Source: Candidatus Sulfopaludibacter sp. SbA3 (GTDB lineage Bacteria; Acidobacteriota; Terriglobia; Bryobacterales; Bryobacteraceae). From it: 15,386 nt of DNA. The DNA is taken from the NCBI GenBank assembly GCA_945861255.1, contig CAMAUG010000052.1, positions 1-15,386 of the forward strand, in the 5' to 3' direction. A program made the translations under genes and the position numbers. Shown here in pieces: positions 14,566 through 15,386 of this stretch (the first letter of the stretch is position 1; every line of letters begins with the position of its first letter). The notes beneath the pieces were generated by a model that ran no database searches, had not been told where the DNA came from, and saw nothing but the letters and a program-made list of their open reading frames with translations.

Positions 14566-15012
14566 GTGGATCCACGGTTCTACATGGAAATGGCGCTGGA
14601 GTCGGCGCGCGAGGCAGAAGCCGCCGGCGAGGTGCCGGTGGGCGCGGTGGTGGTGCTCAACGGAAACGTCGTCGGGCGGGGTCGCAACTCCACAATTGCG
14701 AATTGCGACCCCACCGCGCACGCTGAAATCCTGGCGCTGCGAGAGGCTTCCGCGACTCTCCACAGCTACCGGTTGGAGGGCGCCGTGTTGTACACGACCC
14801 TCGAGCCCTGCGTGATGTGCGCCGGCGCGCTGGTGAATGCGCGCGTCGCGCGGCTTGTTTTCGGGGCGCGCGATTTGCGATTCGGCGGCGTACGGAGCAA
14901 GTTCCGCATCGCCGATTCCGAAGTGCTCAACCATCGCGTGGAAATCGCGGAAGGGGAGCTCGGCCCCGCTTGCACCGAGATCCTGCAACGCTTCTTTGCG
15001 AACAAACGCTGA
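14566..15012 (+). CDS. tadA: tRNA-specific adenosine deaminase TadA
   Basis: This zinc enzyme of 148 residues converts A34 to inosine in the tRNA-Arg(ACG) anticodon. It has the deaminase zinc motif H52-A-E54 (catalytic Glu) and PCVMC with Cys82 and Cys85. AGEVPVGAVVV near the N-terminus and FGARDLRFGGVRSKF before the C-terminal helix are typical of TadA rather than of cytidine deaminases. The start GTG 14566 gives MDPRFYMEMALESA, matching the family start. ATGs at 14559 and 14562 are out of frame. It sits three bases after the radical SAM gene. The length is normal and all key residues are present. Confidence 0.95.
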   Translation: MDPRFYMEMALESAREAEAAGEVPVGAVVVLNGNVVGRGRNSTIANCDPTAHAEILALREASATLHSYRLEGAVLYTTLEPCVMCAGALVNARVARLVFGARDLRFGGVRSKFRIADSEVLNHRVEIAEGELGPACTEILQRFFANKR

Positions 15013-15036
15013 TCGGCGCTACCTGGAACGCGGGCG

Positions 15037-15213
15037 TCACGCGGCTTGATGGCACGGCTGCGGGAACCTCAAATGAAATGGCGGGGCCACGCGGGCTTCC
15101 TGGAGCGCCGGCAGCGGACCGATCCGCGATGGACCGTGAAAGTATTCGTCTAGGGGAAACAGCGAGTAAGGCTTCAACTCGCGAAATACCTTGCCAAGTT
15201 TCTTCTCGATCCG
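15037..15213 (-). pseudogene. 3' remnant of an unknown gene cut by an insertion sequence
   Basis: On the minus strand a frame from the IS boundary to TGA 15039-15037 encodes about 59 residues with natural protein composition. It begins DRIEKKLGKVFRELKPYSLF and later reads GPSRIGPLPALQEARVAPPF. No start codon belongs to it, and in the upstream direction it meets the transposase stop codon. It therefore looks like the C-terminal part of a gene whose 5' portion was separated by the IS4-type element. I do not recognise the family. It is convergent with tadA. It could also be chance coding-like sequence. Confidence 0.4.
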
Positions 15214-15215
15214 GT

Positions 15216-15231
15216 CAGTAGTGTCCGGCTA
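15216..15231 (-). repeat. Putative IS terminal repeat, right copy (CAGTAGTGTCCGGCTA)
   Basis: This is the exact inverted copy of 130-145. It overlaps the stop codon of the transposase that runs in from the right edge, so it is most simply the 3'-side terminal repeat of that element. No target duplication can be checked because the other end is outside the window. Confidence 0.6.
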
Positions 15232-15386
15232 TAAGTAGAGCAGGCTCAACTGGTTAGAAAATAGGTCTGATTTTTCCTGGGAGTAAGTGTCGTCAAAGGC
15301 CCGTAGAATGGGCGTTTGCTCGAACAAGGTGACGCTGAGAACCTGTAGGATTTGGTAGAGGGTGGCTTCCATCGACAAACGCTTCT
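15229..15386 (-). mobile_element. IS4-type transposase, C-terminal fragment (partial at window edge)
   Basis: On the minus strand a frame enters from the right edge and ends at TAG (15231-15229), giving 51 complete residues. The sequence MEATLYQILQVLSVTLFE and the closing SNQLSLLYL are characteristic of the C-terminus of IS4-family DDE transposases as I recall them. The catalytic DDE part lies outside the window. The stop codon overlaps the putative terminal repeat. The gene is cut by the window, so whether it is intact is unknown. Confidence 0.75.

Noticed and set aside
130..15231. Whole window as a composite transposon
   Set aside because: The interior is a core chromosomal cluster (rpmH to mnmE, lepB, tadA, tRNA-His), and the two flanking transposase or transposase-like tails differ. 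Cargo of this kind is implausible.
1..15386. CRISPR array, rRNA or riboswitch
   Set aside because: No regularly spaced repeats, no rRNA-like conserved sequence and no known riboswitch core were seen on either strand.

Overview
This GC-rich window most resembles a chromosome segment from the Acidobacteriota, probably a Solibacter/Bryobacter-like lineage. The assignment is an inference. It rests on a TonB-dependent receptor with an N-terminal carboxypeptidase-regulatory-like domain, a DUF2905-type membrane protein, and a small secreted protein with a Trp-Thr…SPWAK pattern that I recall from acidobacterial genomes. The full-length YidC with a periplasmic domain and the outer-membrane barrel show a diderm cell.

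Left part (1-2090): a probable insertion-sequence end (1-145), then tRNA-His (289-366). Next comes a minus-strand pair whose start and stop codons overlap: a ~99-aa unknown protein and a PIN-domain protein. lepB (signal peptidase I) runs divergently from that pair and convergently with a DUF2905 gene.

Middle (2101-5999): a minus-strand TonB-dependent receptor has a 22-bp dyad just upstream of its start. The DUF2905 gene follows it in the same direction. Divergent to the receptor is a secreted-protein gene interrupted by an in-frame TAG, followed by a nucleotidyltransferase-fold gene.

Core cluster (6129-11999, all plus strand): rpmH-rnpA-yidD-yidC-jag(khpB)-mnmE, then a MATE transporter. This is the classic ribosomal protein L34 / RNase P / membrane-insertase / tRNA-modification cluster. 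Two features stand out. First, rnpA has no start codon after the rpmH stop and seems to begin inside rpmH. Second, a 97-bp near-perfect palindrome (9236-9332) sits flush between jag and mnmE and appears to have removed the normal mnmE start codon.

Right part (12058-15386): an APC-superfamily amino-acid permease, then a radical SAM protein (SPL/Rv2578c-like) and tadA in tight succession. After these come a decayed minus-strand gene end and the C-terminus of an IS4-type transposase running off the window. The same 16-bp sequence (130-145 and 15216-15231) occurs in inverted orientation near both window ends, each beside the 3' end of a transposase or transposase-like frame.

Several genes have a -10-like hexamer only 6-9 nt before the start codon and no Shine-Dalgarno sequence, which suggests leaderless transcripts.
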